DNA of 58,058 nt, taken from assembly GCA_035532295.1 (NCBI GenBank), contig DATKRH010000283.1:1-58058 (forward strand), written 5' to 3'. The position numbers were made by a program, and so were the translations under genes. The number at the start of each line of letters is the position of its first letter. The first letter of the stretch is position 1. The notes beneath the pieces are model-generated. The model ran no database searches, was not told the origin of the DNA, and saw only the letters and a list, made by a program, of their open reading frames with translations. Shown piece by piece: positions 32,393 through 41,439 of this stretch. Source of the stretch: DASUBV01 sp035532295 (lineage in GTDB: Bacteria > Actinomycetota > Actinomycetes > Streptosporangiales > Streptosporangiaceae).

Positions 32393-32760
32393 CCCGCGCG
32401 GCGCGGCGTGCCACGGCGGCCCGGCCGCGCGGTCGCCTGTACGCTTTCCTCGGCGGACGACCGGCGCCCGGCATGGTTACTGCGGGCAAACGGCCGATGG
32501 CCGATAGTGAGACATTGGTCCTGGCCGGAATGGCTCTCGGGCTATGGCACCATCGGCGGCGGCAGTGCGTTGGACGTCGCAGAGGGGCCTGGCGTGGCCG
32601 GGCAGCATCGTCTCGCCGCGACGCCAGACCAAGATCTTTTGACCTGGCGCCGTTTAGCGGGGCCTCTGGCGGCCATGTAATGCGAAGGGCGGCGCAGGCG
32701 GCGCCGACCCGAAAAATGCAGATCTACCTGCCAAGATCCACTGGAAGGTTCTTGTTCCTG
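32393..32760 (+). other. Non-coding gap between DUF4233 and mreB, ndk absent
   Basis: A 368-bp stretch with no supportable gene. The frame of mreB is open through much of it but upstream codons are Arg/Ala-rich and not conserved. No nucleoside diphosphate kinase (NMSG-type active-site block) is found in any frame, although ndk sits here in Streptomyces. It probably holds the mreB promoter; no convincing -35/-10 pair was identified. Confidence 0.6.
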
Positions 32761-33792
32761 ATGAGCAACGCGCTGGCCTTTCTAGGCCGTGACATGGCCG
32801 TCGACCTCGGCACGGCGAACACCCTGGTGTACGTCCGGGGCCGCGGCATCGTGCTCAATGAACCCTCGGTTGTGGCGCTGAACACCAACACCGGCCAGAT
32901 CGTGGCGGTCGGGGTCGAGGCCAAGCGGATGATCGGCCGGACGCCGGGCAACATCATCGCCGTCCGCCCCCTCAAGGACGGCGTCATCGCGGACTTCGAC
33001 GTGACCGAGCGGATGCTGCGCTACTTCATCCAGAAGGTGCACCGGCGCAGCCACCTCGCCAAGCCCCGGATCGTCGTCGCCGTGCCCAGCGGCATCACCG
33101 GCGTCGAGCAGAGCGCGGTGAAGGAGGCCGGCCATCAGGCGGGCGCCCGGCGTGTCTACATCATCGAGGAGCCGATGGCCGCCGCGATCGGAGCGGGGCT
33201 CCCGGTCAACGAGCCGACCGGGAACATGGTCGTGGACATCGGCGGCGGCACGACCGAGGTCGCGGTCATCTCGCTGGGCGGCATCGTGACCTCACAGTCG
33301 ATCCGCGTCGGCGGCGACGAGCTGGACCAGGCGATCATCACCTTCGGCAAGAAGGAGTACTCGCTGATGCTCGGCGAGCGCACCGCGGAGGAGATCAAGA
33401 TGGCGCTCGGGTCCGCCTACCCGTCGGCCGATGAGCCGAACGCCGAGATTCGCGGCCGTGACCTGGTCAGCGGCCTGCCCAAGACCATCGTCATCTCGGC
33501 TGAGGAGATCCGCCGCGCGATCGAGGAGCCGCTGACGGTTATCGTGGACGCGGTCAAGAGCACGCTCGACAAGTGCCCGCCCGAGCTGGCGGGTGACGTG
33601 ATGGACCGGGGTATCGCGCTGACCGGCGGCGGAGCGCTGCTGCGCGGCCTCGATCAGCGGATCCGCGAGGAGACCGGGATGCCCGTGCACATAGCGGACA
33701 ACCCGCTGGACTCGGTGGCGCTCGGCACCGGTAAGTGCGTCGAGGACTTCGACACCCTGCGCCAGGTGCTGGTGCCCGAGTCCCGGCGCTAG
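32761..33792 (+). CDS. mreB: Rod-shape actin homologue MreB
   Basis: Bacterial actin, 343 residues, organising cell-wall synthesis on the inner membrane; in mycelial actinomycetes it matters mainly for spore walls. Phosphate-1 DLGTANTLVYV, phosphate-2 MVVDIGGGTTEVAVISLGG, adenosine motif LTGGGALLRGLD, and VRPLKDGVIADFDVTERMLRYFI are all present. ATG 32761 is chosen to give a short N-terminus (SNALAFLGRDMAVDLG); an ATG at 32716 would add 15 residues and cannot be excluded. Heads the mreB-mreC-mreD-mrdA-rodA series. Confidence 0.93.
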   Translation: MSNALAFLGRDMAVDLGTANTLVYVRGRGIVLNEPSVVALNTNTGQIVAVGVEAKRMIGRTPGNIIAVRPLKDGVIADFDVTERMLRYFIQKVHRRSHLAKPRIVVAVPSGITGVEQSAVKEAGHQAGARRVYIIEEPMAAAIGAGLPVNEPTGNMVVDIGGGTTEVAVISLGGIVTSQSIRVGGDELDQAIITFGKKEYSLMLGERTAEEIKMALGSAYPSADEPNAEIRGRDLVSGLPKTIVISAEEIRRAIEEPLTVIVDAVKSTLDKCPPELAGDVMDRGIALTGGGALLRGLDQRIREETGMPVHIADNPLDSVALGTGKCVEDFDTLRQVLVPESRR

Positions 33793-33820
33793 GCCTCCGC
33801 GGCCCGGTCAGGGCCGGACA

Positions 33821-33862
33821 GGCGCGGACCAGCAGGCGCGGACCAGCAAGCGCGGACAAGCT
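33821..33862 (+). repeat. 14-bp tandem repeat in the mreB-mreC gap
   Basis: GGCGCGGACCAGCA twice (33821, 33835), then a degenerate third copy (33849). Ends 32 nt before the mreC start. Confidence 0.65.
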
Positions 33863-33894
33863 GCCGGACCAGGCGGCAGGTGAGGTGATCGGTT

Positions 33895-34863
33895 GTGCAC
33901 GACTCGCGGCGGACCCGCCTGGTTCTCGGCGTCCTGATGGTCACTGCCCTCGTGCTGATCGCGGCGGACTACCGGGGCGGCGGCTCCCCGGTCGTGAGCG
34001 GCATCCGGAAGGTGAGCGGCACGGTCTTCGGCGGCACCGAACGGGCGGTCAGCTCGGCGACCGGCCTGTTCGGCGGGTCCGGCTCGGGCAGTTCCGCCCA
34101 GGTCAAGACGCTGAGCCAGGAGGTGGTCCGGCTGCGGGCCGAGCTCAGCCGCGAGCAGCTCAGCAAGACCGACTACGCCCAGCTCCGGCGCCTGCTGTCG
34201 CTGGCGGGCCGGGGCGGCTACCGGATCGTGGCCGCGAACGTGATCGCGACCGGGACGGGCTACCAGCGGTCGGTCACCCTGGACGCCGGCAGCCGCGACG
34301 GCGTCGCGCCGCTGGAGACGGTCCTGAACGGCGACGGCCTGGTGGGCGAGGTCACGTCGGTGACCGCGGACACGAGCACGGTGCTGCTGGCCACCGACTC
34401 CTCCGCGCAGATCGGCGTCGAGCTGGCCCCCAGCGGCCAGGTCGGCTGGGTCACCGGGCCCGGCCAGACGCCCAGCGGGACGGGCCTGCTGCAGCTCCAG
34501 GTCCTCGACGCCACTGCGCTGCTCACGCCGGGGGAGCAGGTGGTGACCTCGGCGTCGGTGAAGGACCGGCCCTACGTCCCCGGCGTGCCGGTCGGCGTGA
34601 TCAGCGCCGTGGAGAACCGCGCCGGCGCGCTGACCGCGCGGGCCACGGTGGCGCCCTACGTGAACTTCACCGCGCTGGGCGTGGTGGGAATCGTCATCGC
34701 CCCGCCGCACCGTAACCCCCGGTTCTCGGCGCTGCCGCCCCGCCCGCAGGCCAAGCCCACGCCGACCGTCACCGTCACGGTGACGCCGCGCGCGAGGACA
34801 CCCGTGCCGGGCGGTGCGCCCTCGGGCAGCACGGGTCCGACCGCGCCGACGGCGGGTGGCTGA
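33895..34863 (+). CDS. mreC: Cell-shape protein MreC
   Basis: A bitopic protein linking MreB to periplasmic PBPs. One N-terminal membrane helix (RLVLGVLMVTALVLIAA), a coiled-coil stretch (KTLSQEVVRLRAELSREQLSKTDY), then the two beta-barrel MreC core (GYQRSVTLDAGSRDGV, GLVGEVTSV, GVELAPSGQVGWV, LTPGEQVVTSAS). The tail (PTPTVTVTVTPRARTPVPGG) is Thr/Pro-rich and extracytoplasmic. 322 residues is normal. GTG 33895 has GTGAGGTG upstream. It is 1 nt from mreD. Confidence 0.92.
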   Translation: MHDSRRTRLVLGVLMVTALVLIAADYRGGGSPVVSGIRKVSGTVFGGTERAVSSATGLFGGSGSGSSAQVKTLSQEVVRLRAELSREQLSKTDYAQLRRLLSLAGRGGYRIVAANVIATGTGYQRSVTLDAGSRDGVAPLETVLNGDGLVGEVTSVTADTSTVLLATDSSAQIGVELAPSGQVGWVTGPGQTPSGTGLLQLQVLDATALLTPGEQVVTSASVKDRPYVPGVPVGVISAVENRAGALTARATVAPYVNFTALGVVGIVIAPPHRNPRFSALPPRPQAKPTPTVTVTVTPRARTPVPGGAPSGSTGPTAPTAGG

Positions 34864-34864
34864 G

Positions 34865-36757
34865 ATGCGCCGGCTCATCCTGTCCGCCGTCGCGGTGGCC
34901 GCGGCGCTGGTGCTGCAGCTGACCGTGATCAACGGGCTGCGGCTGCCGGGCGGGGGAGTGCCCGACCTCGTGCTGCTGGTGGTGGCCGCGCTGGGGCTGG
35001 CCAGCGGCCCGGTACCGGGCGCGATCACGGGTTTCGCGGCCGGGCTCTGCCTGGATCTGGCCCCGCCCGGCACCGGCGTGCTCGGCGCCTACGCCCTGGT
35101 GTTCTGCCTGGCCGGCTGGACCTGCGGGCGGTTCCGGGGCACGCTCGCGCGCTCGGCGGCGGTGCCCATGATCATCGCGGCGGCCGCCGCCGTGGCCGGC
35201 GAGATCATGATCGCGGCACTGGGACTGGCGCTCCAGCCGGCCCAGGTCAGCTGGAGCGCGGTCCGGCAGGTCCTGCCGGCCACGGCGTTCTACGACGTTG
35301 CGATCAGCCCCTTCGTGCTGTACCTGGTACTGCTGGCCGGCGCCTGGCTGGGCGAGGCGGCCACGGCCGACCCCGGAGCGCGGGCGGGCCAGGCCCGCTC
35401 GCTGACCGGAACGCAGGGGCTAGCCCCCCGGCAGGGACTGGCGGGCCCGACCGGCGCGGCGGGCGCGGCGGGCGGCGCGATGCTGCTCGGCCTCGGCGGC
35501 TGGCTGGCGGGTCCGCCTGAGTCGCGCCGGGCCCGGCGGGCGGCGGCCCGGCGGGCCCCGAAGTTCGCCCCCGGCTCCGGGCGGCCAGGGGATGGCTGGG
35601 TGGGCGGAAGCCCGGCCCGCCGCGCCCTGGCCGGTCACGGGCCCGGTGGCCCGGCCCTGAGCGGCCAGGCCTGGCGCGGTCAGGCGCTGCGCGGTCAGGC
35701 ATTCAGCAGCCAGGCGCTCCGCAACCTGGCGCGCGAGAGCCGTCCGCACGGCAGCGGCTCCGCGCTGCGCGCGGGTGTCGCCGGATCCGCGGCCGGCGGC
35801 CATCCGCCGCGGCCGCTCGCCGCCCGCCCGGTGCATCTCAGGCTGGCGGGCGGCCGTAAGGGCGACGGAACAGTCGGCAACATGCTGGGCGGCGGTCGCT
35901 CCGTGGTCGGGGGCCGCGCCCCCCGCGCGCCCCGTGGCGGGTGGCTCAGCGGCGGGTCGCTGGCCGGCGGGCGGCTCAGCGGCGGGTCGCTGGGTGGCGG
36001 GTCGCTGGGCCGCGGGTCGCTGGGCCGCGGGTCGCTGAGCCGCCGGTCGATGGCCCGCCTGGGCCGCCGGCCGGGCCGCCGCGGCGGATTCCGCCCGTCC
36101 GTCATGCCGGGCGGCTCGGCGGTTACGCGCAGGCCGACGGGCGGTCAGCTCGCGCCGGCGGCGCCGATCCGGTTCAGCTCGGCCCGCTTCCTGGCGGGCC
36201 GCCGCCGGGACGGCATGATCGGCGGCGGTGCCCTGACCCAGGCCGGCGGCCTTGGCCGAGCTGGCGGCCTCGGCCGAGCCGGCGGCATTGGGCGGGCCGG
36301 CGGCATTGGGCGGGCTGGCCGCCGGACCGCGGCGCCGCGGTTCCGGGCCCGGCAGGCCCGGCCGGGCGGCCCGGTCCGCACGACAGCGTCCGGGCTGACG
36401 GCCGCGGGCGGCCTTGGTCCCGAGACGCTGCACTCGCTGCGCCGCCAGGTGCCGCAGCGGCGGCTGCGGATGCGCCCGCGCCGCGGCGACGGCGTCCTGG
36501 GCGGGCCGCTGGGCGGCGGCCGGGTGACGGCCGGGCTGCGCGGCACCCGGCCGCTGCGCGGCACGCGGCCGGCCACGCCGCGATTCCGGGCCCGCCCGCT
36601 GGGGCCACCCCGGCCACCCAGCGGCAAGCGTCCCAGGTTCGGCTATCGCCGCTGGTCGGTACTGTCGCTGCTGCCCGGCCGCCTGGGGGCCCGGTCGCCC
36701 GGCCGGTCGATGCGCGGCAGGCGGGCGTTCATCGGGCGGACAGGAGGGCGGCGGTGA
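34865..36757 (+). CDS. mreD: MreD with a ~460-residue basic low-complexity C-terminal extension
   Basis: Residues 1-168 are a normal MreD: five or so helices (LILSAVAVAAALVLQLTVING, VPDLVLLVVAALGLASG, GAITGFAAGLCLDLAPPGTG) that scaffold the elongasome. The frame then stays open for another ~460 residues rich in Gly, Arg, Ala, Ser and Pro with only about eight acidic residues. The tail contains repeats such as GSLGRGSLGRGSLSRRS and GGLGRAGGLGRAGGIGRAGG. Its end overlaps the mrdA GTG (AGGAGG inside the tail serves mrdA), so the frame is fixed by the neighbour's start. Usual MreD is 160-230 residues. The tail is probably disordered and strongly cationic. The start ATG 34865 is 1 nt after mreC. 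Confidence 0.85.
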   Translation: MRRLILSAVAVAAALVLQLTVINGLRLPGGGVPDLVLLVVAALGLASGPVPGAITGFAAGLCLDLAPPGTGVLGAYALVFCLAGWTCGRFRGTLARSAAVPMIIAAAAAVAGEIMIAALGLALQPAQVSWSAVRQVLPATAFYDVAISPFVLYLVLLAGAWLGEAATADPGARAGQARSLTGTQGLAPRQGLAGPTGAAGAAGGAMLLGLGGWLAGPPESRRARRAAARRAPKFAPGSGRPGDGWVGGSPARRALAGHGPGGPALSGQAWRGQALRGQAFSSQALRNLARESRPHGSGSALRAGVAGSAAGGHPPRPLAARPVHLRLAGGRKGDGTVGNMLGGGRSVVGGRAPRAPRGGWLSGGSLAGGRLSGGSLGGGSLGRGSLGRGSLSRRSMARLGRRPGRRGGFRPSVMPGGSAVTRRPTGGQLAPAAPIRFSSARFLAGRRRDGMIGGGALTQAGGLGRAGGLGRAGGIGRAGGIGRAGRRTAAPRFRARQARPGGPVRTTASGLTAAGGLGPETLHSLRRQVPQRRLRMRPRRGDGVLGGPLGGGRVTAGLRGTRPLRGTRPATPRFRARPLGPPRPPSGKRPRFGYRRWSVLSLLPGRLGARSPGRSMRGRRAFIGRTGGRR

Positions 36758-38886
36758 TTCCGGCGTCCCGGCGGCGGCTAGTGGTGCTGTACGTGGTGCT
36801 CGGCGCGCTGCTGGCCGGGCTGGGCGCGCGCGCCTGGTTCCTCCAGGTCGCGACGCATAGCTCGTACGTGGCGCTGGCCAACCAGGACCGGATCCGCGAC
36901 ATCGTCCAGCCGCCGGTCCGCGGCGAGATCGTCGACGACAACGGCGCCCCCCTCGTGAGTAACCGCTCGGCGCTCATGATCTCGGTCAACATGGCCGACC
37001 TGTCGCAGCAGAAAGACGGCGGCGCGGCCGAGCTGCGCAGGCTGGCCAGCCTGCTGAGCCTGAGCGACAAGACGCTGGCCGAGCGGGTCCGGCTGTGCAC
37101 CGCCGGGGTGAGCCAGCCCTGCTGGCCCGGCTCGCCCTACCAGCCGATTCCCGTCGACCAGCACGTCTCGGACCAGGTCGCCCTGCAGGTGCTGGAGAGC
37201 AAGCGCGAGTTTCCCGGCGTGACCGCCCAGGTGCAGCCGGCCACCCAGTACGCCCAGCCGATCGGCACGGACGCGGCCCAGATCCTGGGCTACCTGCAGC
37301 CGATCACCGCGCAGGAGGTGAAGAACCTCGGCATCCCCGTGACCGGCTTCTCCGGCGTGGACCTCGTCGGCCAGTCCGGGCTGGAGCAGCAGTACGACCA
37401 GCAGCTACGCGGCCGGCCCGGCGCGAACGAGGTCACGGTCAACGCGGTCGGCCAGGTCACCGGCACCATGAAACGGGTAACCGCCAAGCCGGGCGACGAC
37501 CTGGTCACCAGCATCAACAGCAAGCTGCAGGAGGCCGTGTCCAACGACCTGGCCGCCGCGATCCACAAGACCGAGGCGGCGGGCAACACCGGCGCCAGGA
37601 CCGGCGCTGCCGTGGTGATGACCACCCGGGGCCGGGTCCTGGCCATGGCCAGTTACCCCACCTACAACCCGTCGGTATGGTCCGGCGGCATCTCCAGCGC
37701 CGAGTTCAAGCGGATCTTCGGCAGCGCCGACTCCGAGCCCATCCTGGACCGGGGGACCCAGGGCCAGTACGCGCCCGGCTCGACCTGGAAGATCACCTCG
37801 GCCGCCGCCGCGGTGGCGGCCGGATTCCCCATCAACGGGTCCTATGCCTGTCCCGCCTCGGTCAACGTCGACGGGCATACCTTCCACAACGACTTCGGGA
37901 ACGGCGGGATGATATCGCTGCACCAGGCGCTGGTGCTGTCCTGCGACACCGTCTTCTACAACTTCGCCTACCAGATCTGGCTGCGCGATCACCGCAAGGC
38001 CAACACGGTCACCAGCCCCCATGCGCCGGTGCAGGAGATGCAGAAGATGGAGCTGGCGTGGGGGTTCGGCCAGGACACCGGGGTGGACCTGCCGGAGGAG
38101 AACCCGGGCACGGTGCCGACCCGGGAGTGGCTGTACTACTTCTGGAAGGACAACGCCCATCAGGGCCAGAACTGGTGCAAGTACGGCCGGGCGAACGGCA
38201 CCTACGTGCAGCAGATCGAGTACGACGACTGCCAGACCGGCAACGTCTGGGAGCCCGGCCAGGCCGTCATCTCGGCCATCGGCCAGGGTTACGTGGCGGT
38301 GACCCCGCTGCAGCTGGCCCGGGCGTACGCGGCCCTGGCCAACGGCGGCACGCTCTACAGCCCGCGGATCGGCGAGGAACTGCTCAGCCCGTCGGGCCAG
38401 GTCGTCCAGAAGATCACTCCGCCGGTCGTCGGTCACCTGCCGGTGGCCAAGTCCACCCTGGCCTACATCAGGAGCGCCCTGCAGGGCGTGGTGACCTCGG
38501 GCACCGCGGCGGGCACCTTCGCCGGGTTCCCGCTGAGCAAGGTGTGCGTGGCCGCCAAGACCGGTACCGCGCAGGTGGCGGGGAACAACTCGACGTCGGT
38601 GTTCGCCTCGTTCGCCCCGTGCGCGAACCCCAAGTACGTGGTGGTCGTGATGATCCCTGACTCGGGCTACGGCTCCGACGTGTCCGGTCCGGCGGTGCGC
38701 CAGATCTGGGACTCGATCTACGGACTCGAGGGCCACCAGGCGGCCCTGCCCGGCGGCAACCTGCCCGGCCTGCCGCAGATGAACCAGGCGGGCCAGATCG
38801 TGTCCGCCAGCGCAGCCAGCGCCGCCCGGGCCAGCGCCCGGCACGCCAGTAAGGGACACGCCAGCCCGGGCAAGGGGGGCAAATGA
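36754..38886 (+). CDS. mrdA: Penicillin-binding protein 2, elongation transpeptidase
   Basis: Class B PBP, 710 residues, crosslinking lateral-wall peptidoglycan as partner of RodA. N-terminal anchor (RLVVLYVVLGALLAGLGARAW), pedestal with RDIVQPPVRGEIVDDNG, and the transpeptidase motifs SxxK (S343-TWK346), SCD in place of SxN (S396, as in E. coli PBP2, which has SSD) and KTG at 602-604. The region WCKYGRANGTYVQQIEYDDCQTG contains a cysteine pair that could form a disulfide. The tail is Ala/Ser/His/Lys-rich. GTG 36754 with AGGAGG six nt upstream overlaps the mreD stop; its own stop overlaps rodA. Confidence 0.93.
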   Translation: MIPASRRRLVVLYVVLGALLAGLGARAWFLQVATHSSYVALANQDRIRDIVQPPVRGEIVDDNGAPLVSNRSALMISVNMADLSQQKDGGAAELRRLASLLSLSDKTLAERVRLCTAGVSQPCWPGSPYQPIPVDQHVSDQVALQVLESKREFPGVTAQVQPATQYAQPIGTDAAQILGYLQPITAQEVKNLGIPVTGFSGVDLVGQSGLEQQYDQQLRGRPGANEVTVNAVGQVTGTMKRVTAKPGDDLVTSINSKLQEAVSNDLAAAIHKTEAAGNTGARTGAAVVMTTRGRVLAMASYPTYNPSVWSGGISSAEFKRIFGSADSEPILDRGTQGQYAPGSTWKITSAAAAVAAGFPINGSYACPASVNVDGHTFHNDFGNGGMISLHQALVLSCDTVFYNFAYQIWLRDHRKANTVTSPHAPVQEMQKMELAWGFGQDTGVDLPEENPGTVPTREWLYYFWKDNAHQGQNWCKYGRANGTYVQQIEYDDCQTGNVWEPGQAVISAIGQGYVAVTPLQLARAYAALANGGTLYSPRIGEELLSPSGQVVQKITPPVVGHLPVAKSTLAYIRSALQGVVTSGTAAGTFAGFPLSKVCVAAKTGTAQVAGNNSTSVFASFAPCANPKYVVVVMIPDSGYGSDVSGPAVRQIWDSIYGLEGHQAALPGGNLPGLPQMNQAGQIVSASAASAARASARHASKGHASPGKGGK

Positions 38887-40187
38887 CGTCGACGCGCGGC
38901 TCGCGGGGCCTAGCCCGTCTCGGCCAGCCCGGCCCGCGCCGGCCGGGGGCCGACTACCGCGGTCTGCCGCCGCTGCAGCCAGGCCGGGGCGGCTTCGGCA
39001 CGAGCCTGGGCGGCCGCCGCGGCCTGGGCAGCAGGCTCGCCCGCCTGGCCCGGCGGGCGTTCGCCCGCAAGTCGCCGCTGCGCCACCTCGACTGGATCCT
39101 GCTCGCCGCCGTGCTCGCCCTGAGCCTGATCGGCACGCTGCTCGTCTGGTCGGCCACCCAGCCCGGGCTGCTGAGTGCTGGCCTGGATCCGCGCACGTAC
39201 CTGATGAAGCAGCTGCTCAACATCGCGCTCGGGCTGGCCTTCATGATCGCTGTCGCGGTCCTGGACTACCGGCAGCTGCGGCTGTACGCGCCGATCGTCT
39301 ACGGCCTGTCCTGCCTCGGGCTGCTGGTGGTGCTGACCCCGCTGGGCAGCATCGTGAACGGCGCGCACTCCTGGATCTCGCTGCCCGGCGGCTTCCAGAT
39401 CGAGCCGTCGGAGTACGCCAAGCTGTCCCTTATCTTGATGACGGCCATGCTCGTCGGGGAGTTGCGGCACAGCGATCGGCGCCCTGCGCTGCGCGCCGTG
39501 GGGGTCGCGCTGGCCGTCGCCGCCGTCCCCATCGGCCTGGTCGCGGCGGAGCCGGACCTCGGCGTGGTGATCCTCATGCTGGCGCTCATCGTCGGGCTGA
39601 TCGCGCTGTCGGGCATCCGGCTGTACTGGCTGGCCGCGCTCGTGGCTGCCGGGACCCTCGCCCTGGTCGCGGTGATCAACCTGCACCTGCTCAAGTCGTA
39701 CCAGGTCAGCCGCCTGACCGCGTTCTTGCATCCGTCGGCCGATCCGCGGGGCACGGGCTACAGCGCGGCCCAGGCGAAGATCGCGATCGGCTCGGGCGGC
39801 CTGACCGGCCAGGGCCTGTTCCACGGGCAGCTGGTGGCCGGCAACTTCGTGCCCGAGCAGCACACGGACTTCATCTTCGCGGTGGCGGGCGAGGAGCTCG
39901 GGTTCGCCGGGTGCGCCGTCATCATCGTGCTGCTCGCGATCGTGCTGCTGCGCGCCCTGCGCATCGCCGCCCGGGCCGACGACCAGTTCGGCATGCTCGT
40001 CGCGGTCGGCGTCGCGATCTGGTTCGGCGTGCAGTCCTTCGTCAACATCGGGATGACGATGGGCATCATGCCGGTGACGGGCCTGCCGCTGCCGTTCGTC
40101 TCCTACGGAGGCTCGGCCATCTTCGCCGACATGATCGCCATCGGCGCGCTCCAGGCGGTCTACCGCCACCGCACCGTCTTCAGCTAG
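38883..40187 (+). CDS. rodA: RodA, SEDS peptidoglycan glycosyltransferase
   Basis: A 434-residue SEDS polymerase that extends glycan strands with PBP2. Residues 1-60 are a basic, Gly/Arg-rich cytoplasmic leader (STRGSRGLARLGQPGPRRPG...) similar in composition to the MreD tail. Ten helices follow. Family blocks include GSIVNGAHSWISLPGGFQIEPSEYAKL, AAEPDLGVVILM, the catalytic-loop aspartate region FVPEQHTDFIFAVAGEELGF and MTMGIMPVTGLPLPFVSYGGSA. ATG overlaps the mrdA stop (ATGA). Last gene of the elongasome operon; it converges with tauE across a C-rich repeat tract. Confidence 0.93.
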   Translation: MTSTRGSRGLARLGQPGPRRPGADYRGLPPLQPGRGGFGTSLGGRRGLGSRLARLARRAFARKSPLRHLDWILLAAVLALSLIGTLLVWSATQPGLLSAGLDPRTYLMKQLLNIALGLAFMIAVAVLDYRQLRLYAPIVYGLSCLGLLVVLTPLGSIVNGAHSWISLPGGFQIEPSEYAKLSLILMTAMLVGELRHSDRRPALRAVGVALAVAAVPIGLVAAEPDLGVVILMLALIVGLIALSGIRLYWLAALVAAGTLALVAVINLHLLKSYQVSRLTAFLHPSADPRGTGYSAAQAKIAIGSGGLTGQGLFHGQLVAGNFVPEQHTDFIFAVAGEELGFAGCAVIIVLLAIVLLRALRIAARADDQFGMLVAVGVAIWFGVQSFVNIGMTMGIMPVTGLPLPFVSYGGSAIFADMIAIGALQAVYRHRTVFS

Positions 40188-40188
40188 C

Positions 40189-40256
40189 CCCGCGAGCCCT
40201 CGCGAGCCGCCCGCGAGCCCCGGGCGCCCCAGCGAGCCCCAGCGAGCCCCGGGCGC
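40189..40256. repeat. GCGAGCCCC-type degenerate repeats between rodA and TauE genes
   Basis: Several degenerate copies of GCGAGCCCC fill the 71-bp gap between the two convergent stops, including CGCGAG-CC-CTCGCG, which can form a small hairpin. Confidence 0.5.
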
Positions 40257-40258
40257 GT

Positions 40259-41269
40259 TCAGGGCAGAGTGTCGGGGGCTGGCGGGGCCAGGGTGGCTTC
40301 TGGGGCCGGTGCGGTCGCGGCGGGCTGGCCGTGGCCCCCGGACGGGTCCGCGGGCGGGGCAATGACCGGCACCGGCACCGGCACCGGGACGCGGGGCTGG
40401 CCGTTGCGCCAGGGGCGGGCCACGGCCAGCCAGGCCACCCCCGCCGCCAGCAGGACGGCGCACAGGATCCAGCCCAGCGTCGTGGTGGCGACGCCCACGT
40501 ACTTCAGGCCGGAGGCGAAGATCGCGAACGTGATGATCGGCCTGATGTACCGGTCAGGCGCCCGCGACGACAGGAACGACCCGATCAGCACCGCCGGGAC
40601 ACTGCCGATCACGATCGAGGTCGTGACCGCGAACTGGACATGGCCGAACAGCAGCGCCCCCAGCGCCGCGGCGAGCGTCAGCGGCACGGCCTGCGTGAGG
40701 TCGGTCCCCACCAGCTGGCCGGCGCCGATCGCGGGATAGAGGAACAGCAGCAGCACGATCATCAGCGATCCCGAGCCGACCGAGGTCATCCCCACGATGA
40801 CCCCGCCGATCATGCCGGTCGCCACCGTCAGCGCGGGCCTGGTGGCGATCTCGCCGACGCCGGCCAGCCGCTGCTGGCCGCTGCGCCAGTCCAGGACGTA
40901 GCGCAGGACCATCGCGGCGGCCCCGACCAGCAGGGCCACGCCGAGGATCTGCTCGATCCGGTCCTGGGCCGTGGAGCCGCTGCCCAGCAGTTTCAGCAGG
41001 TAGGAGCCGACCAGGGCCATCGGCACCGAGCCGAGCACCAGCCAGCCCACCAGCCGGAGGTTGACGGTGCCCCTGCGCAGGTGCACCACCGCCCCGACCG
41101 GGCGCATCAGGACCGCGGCGACCAGGTCGCTGGAGATAGCCGTCGACGGCTTGATGCCGAACAGCAGGATCAGCATGGGGGTCATCAGCGCCCCGCCGCC
41201 CGCGCCCGTCAGCCCGACCAGCAGCCCGACGATAGCGCTCCCCAGCACTATGTACGGATCGACCTGCAC
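40259..41269 (-). CDS. TauE/SafE-family anion exporter or permease
   Basis: A 336-residue membrane protein with about eight to nine helices and the two inverted TauE/SafE repeats: LGSAIVGLLVGLTGAGGGALMTPMLILLFG at the N-terminus and VATGMIGGVIVGMTSVGSGSLMIVLLLF in the middle, each with the glycine-rich core. Relatives move sulfite, sulfoacetate or other sulfur and organic anions; the substrate is not predictable. The cytoplasmic or external tail is a Pro/Val/Ala-rich stretch (VPVPVPVPV). GTG 41269 is preceded by GGGAGG. It diverges from the radical-SAM gene. Confidence 0.85.
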   Translation of the reverse strand: MQVDPYIVLGSAIVGLLVGLTGAGGGALMTPMLILLFGIKPSTAISSDLVAAVLMRPVGAVVHLRRGTVNLRLVGWLVLGSVPMALVGSYLLKLLGSGSTAQDRIEQILGVALLVGAAAMVLRYVLDWRSGQQRLAGVGEIATRPALTVATGMIGGVIVGMTSVGSGSLMIVLLLFLYPAIGAGQLVGTDLTQAVPLTLAAALGALLFGHVQFAVTTSIVIGSVPAVLIGSFLSSRAPDRYIRPIITFAIFASGLKYVGVATTTLGWILCAVLLAAGVAWLAVARPWRNGQPRVPVPVPVPVIAPPADPSGGHGQPAATAPAPEATLAPPAPDTLP

Positions 41270-41439
41270 CGAACCTCCCCGATGGCCCGAGCGTCGCCCC
41301 GGCCAGGCGCCGGAATGCGCTGCGGCGCTGGGCGGTTGGCCACGGTAGCAGCCCCGTATCGCATTGAGCGAGGATCAGGCTCCCGGCGGGCCAGCGACGT
41401 GGCTGCGCAGGTGTGGCTGACCGTCGGTAGTCTGTAAAG

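Noticed and set aside
35941..36753. Upstream extension of the mrdA frame
   Set aside because: Open only because of GC bias; PBP2 starts naturally at the GTG at 36754 with AGGAGG before it, and the overlapping frame belongs to MreD.
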